DNA of 8,762 nucleotides from Hydrogenophaga sp. (GTDB lineage: Bacteria > Pseudomonadota > Gammaproteobacteria > Burkholderiales > Burkholderiaceae_C): assembly GCA_025458415.1 (NCBI GenBank), contig JALOSN010000024.1, forward strand, positions 1 through 8,762, written 5' to 3'. Below, piece by piece: positions 6,742 to 8,762 of this stretch. The notes beneath the pieces were generated by a model. The model ran no database searches. It saw nothing but the letters and a program-made list of their open reading frames with translations, and had not been told where the DNA came from. Both the position numbers and the translations under genes were made by a program. Position 1 is the stretch's first letter; every line of letters starts with the position of its first letter.

Positions 6742-8433
6742 ATGACCCGTCCCTGGTTGTCCCAATACCCGGCAGGCGTTCCTCACGACGTCAACCCCGA
6801 CCAATACCGCTCACTCACAGCCCTGCTGGAAGAGGCGTTCCAGCGGCACAGGCAGGAGGCCGCCACGGTCTGCATGGAACGATGGATGAGCTACGGGCAG
6901 CTGGATCATTTCAGTGCGGCGCTGGGCGCGTGGCTGCAGTCGCAGGGGCTGGCACCGGGGGACCGCGTGGCTGTCATGCTGCCCAACGTTCCCCAGTTCC
7001 TGATCGCCATGGCGGCCATCCTGCGCGCCGGTTACACGGTGGTGAACGTCAATCCGCTGTACACGGAGCGTGAACTCGAGCACCAGTTGCAGGATTCCGG
7101 TGCCCAGGCCATCGTGGTGCTGGAGAACTTTGCGCACATTCTCGAAAAGGTGATCGACCGGACACAGGTCAGAACGGTGGTCGTCGCCAGTGTCGGGGAC
7201 ATGCTGGGTTTCTGGTACGGGCGCTGGGTCACCTTTGCCTTGCGCCACCTGGCCAAGAAGGTCCCGGCCTTCCAGATTCCCCTCAGTGGGCCTGTTGGCC
7301 AGCGCGTGATCGTCCCATTCAGGCGTGCCATCCGCGAGGGGGAGGGCCTGCGGCTGCAACCGGTTCAGCAGAGCGCTGACAGCATTGCTTTTCTGCAGTA
7401 CACGGGTGGCACGACAGGGCTGTCCAAGGGCGCCATCCTGACCCACCGCAACGTGGTCGCTGCCGTGCTGCAGGCCGATGCATGGTTCACACCCGCCCTG
7501 CACAAGGTCGGGGATCTGCGTCGCATCAACGCGATCGCCGCCTTGCCTCTCTACCACATCTTCGCGCTCAGCCTCAGCATGGTGGCCATCCGCTGGGGTG
7601 CCAAGCTCACCCTGGTGCCCAACCCGCGCGACATTCCCGGTTTCGTGGATGTGCTCAAGCGGCGGCCGTTCCATATCCTGCCGGCTGTCAATACCCTTTT
7701 CAATGCACTGCTGAATGAACCACGTTTCAGGCAAGTGGACTGTTCCCAGCTGCTCGTGTCGCAGGCGGGTGGCATGGCCGCGTCGGAAGGTACGGCCCGT
7801 CAATGGCAGGCGCTGACCGGATCCCCGATGGTTGAAGGATGGGGCATGAGCGAGACCTGCGCCATGGGCACCAACAACCCGGTCAACCGCCATGAGTTCA
7901 GTGGCACCATTGGCCTGCCCCTGCCCGGCATCGAGATCGCCATCAAGGACGATGAGGGCAACAGCCTGCCACTGGGTGAACAGGGGGAGATCTGTATCCG
8001 GGGTCCGAACGTGATGCGGGGCTACCACAACCAGGCCGAGGAGACAGCCCGCGCCTTCACACCGGACGGCTTCATGCGTACGGGCGACGTGGGTGTGATG
8101 GACGGCTCCGGCTACACCCGGATCGTGGATCGCAAGAAGGACATGATCCTGGTCTCCGGCTTCAACGTCTTCCCGACGGAGCTGGAGAACGTCGTGTCCA
8201 TGTGTCCTGGTGTCCTTGAGTGCGCGGCTGTCGGTATTCCGGATGAACGCCAGGGCGAGGCTGTGAAACTGTTCGTGGTCAGGTCAGACCCCAGCCTTCG
8301 CGAGGAAGATGTGGCTCGCTACTGCCACGACAACCTGACCGGCTACAAACGGCCAAAGTACATCGAGTTCCGTGATGAGCTGCCCAAGACCAACGTGGGC
8401 AAGATCCTTCGGAGGGCACTGCGCCCACAATGA
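6742..8433 (+). CDS. fadD: Long-chain fatty acid-CoA ligase (FadD type)
   Basis: This 563-residue ANL-superfamily acyl-CoA synthetase activates fatty acids with ATP and CoA through an acyl-adenylate, feeding beta-oxidation. The length matches E. coli FadD (561). The P-loop YTGGTTGLSKG is at 220-230. The adenylate-binding GWGMSET is at 366-372. TGD at 447-449 provides ribose-binding Asp449. The FACS signature DRKKDMILVSGFNVFP starts at 463. NVGKILRR carries the adenylation lysine Lys554. The N-terminal RPWLSQYPAGVP is FadD-like. It is probably peripheral to the inner membrane, as in the family. The ribosome site before the ATG is poor (AAGG about 16 bases away). It follows the unknown-function gene by 95 bases and overlaps the downstream hydrolase. 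Chain-length preference cannot be read from sequence, and a branched- or medium-chain preference is possible given the neighbours. Confidence 0.93.
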   Translation: MTRPWLSQYPAGVPHDVNPDQYRSLTALLEEAFQRHRQEAATVCMERWMSYGQLDHFSAALGAWLQSQGLAPGDRVAVMLPNVPQFLIAMAAILRAGYTVVNVNPLYTERELEHQLQDSGAQAIVVLENFAHILEKVIDRTQVRTVVVASVGDMLGFWYGRWVTFALRHLAKKVPAFQIPLSGPVGQRVIVPFRRAIREGEGLRLQPVQQSADSIAFLQYTGGTTGLSKGAILTHRNVVAAVLQADAWFTPALHKVGDLRRINAIAALPLYHIFALSLSMVAIRWGAKLTLVPNPRDIPGFVDVLKRRPFHILPAVNTLFNALLNEPRFRQVDCSQLLVSQAGGMAASEGTARQWQALTGSPMVEGWGMSETCAMGTNNPVNRHEFSGTIGLPLPGIEIAIKDDEGNSLPLGEQGEICIRGPNVMRGYHNQAEETARAFTPDGFMRTGDVGVMDGSGYTRIVDRKKDMILVSGFNVFPTELENVVSMCPGVLECAAVGIPDERQGEAVKLFVVRSDPSLREEDVARYCHDNLTGYKRPKYIEFRDELPKTNVGKILRRALRPQ

Positions 8434-8762
8434 ACGGCACATCTTCCACCACGGTGTACAGCGTTGGCCACGCGCAAGCGCTTTTGTCCGATCTGGGCAT
8501 CGAAGTCTTCCAACGAGGCTGGCTGTCAGCCAACAACATCCTGCTGCGGGGTGACGGGCCGACGGCCCTGGTCGACAGCGGCTACCACAGCCATTCCGAA
8601 CAGACCTGCGCGCTGGTGGCCCATGCGCTGGGCAGCGACAGTCTGCAGCTCCTGCTCAACACGCATCTCCACAGCGATCACTGTGGGGGCAACGCCAGGC
8701 TTCAATCCCGGTTCAAGAACCTGCAGACCCTCATTCCGCCCGGCCTTTCAGAAGCCGTTCGC
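8430..8762 (+). CDS. Metallo-beta-lactamase-fold hydrolase, N-terminal part (runs off window)
   Basis: One hundred and eleven codons are visible from an ATG that overlaps the fadD stop as ATGA, a classic sign of translational coupling. The metal-binding motif NTHLHSDHCGGN supplies His79, His81, Asp83 and His84, and ALVDSG (46-51) is the preceding strand typical of the fold. The remaining metal ligands would lie beyond the window edge. Members include glyoxalase II-like thioesterases, lactonases and other hydrolases. A thioesterase or lactone hydrolase role next to fadD is possible but unproven. It has no signal peptide, so it is expected to be cytosolic. Confidence 0.88.
   Translation, partial: MNGTSSTTVYSVGHAQALLSDLGIEVFQRGWLSANNILLRGDGPTALVDSGYHSHSEQTCALVAHALGSDSLQLLLNTHLHSDHCGGNARLQSRFKNLQTLIPPGLSEAVR

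Noticed and set aside
6811..8028. Minus-strand open frame of 405 codons opposite fadD
   Set aside because: It lies entirely within fadD, which has every ANL motif. There is no ribosome site or family resemblance.

Overview
This is a GC-rich window from a bacterial chromosome. Protein style, operon content and the intergenic repeat all suggest a betaproteobacterium, most likely Burkholderiales and close to the Comamonadaceae (Hydrogenophaga/Acidovorax type). That placement is inferred from recollection of protein families, not from a database search. No RNA genes, CRISPR, prophage or insertion sequences were seen. Coding density is high, and no stretch of 300 bases lacks a gene.

Left block, minus strand, read from 5724 down to 1. 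This is one apparent operon: PaaI-type hotdog thioesterase (5278-5724), isovaleryl-CoA dehydrogenase liuA/ivd (4061-5242), beta-carbonic anhydrase can (3408-4061), isocitrate dehydrogenase kinase/phosphatase aceK (1524-3359), an acetyl-CoA acetyltransferase-type thiolase (122-1312), and the first 25 codons of an acyl-CoA dehydrogenase (1-75). The logic fits leucine/isovalerate catabolism. LiuA performs the committed acyl-CoA oxidation. The carbonic anhydrase could supply bicarbonate to the biotin-dependent methylcrotonyl-CoA carboxylase, which would be encoded elsewhere. The thiolase could split the acetoacetyl-CoA end product. AceK could redirect isocitrate into the glyoxylate shunt, which is needed when growth runs on acetyl-CoA alone.

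Control region, 5725-5899. It holds a sigma70-like promoter for the minus-strand operon and, directly on its start-site side, a perfect 26-bp palindrome (5734-5759). The palindrome resembles operators of branched-chain amino acid catabolism regulators of the LiuR type, so simple repression by occlusion is likely.

Right block, plus strand. First is a conserved-looking, mostly helical protein of unknown function (5900-6646). After a 95-base gap comes a complete FadD-type long-chain acyl-CoA synthetase (6742-8433). It overlaps by ATGA with a metallo-beta-lactamase-fold hydrolase that runs off the window (8430-8762).

The most unusual non-coding structure is a tandem pair of about 86-bp GC-rich, hairpin-forming repeats (1349-1435 and 1442-1526) between aceK and the thiolase gene. 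The second copy contains the aceK stop codon.
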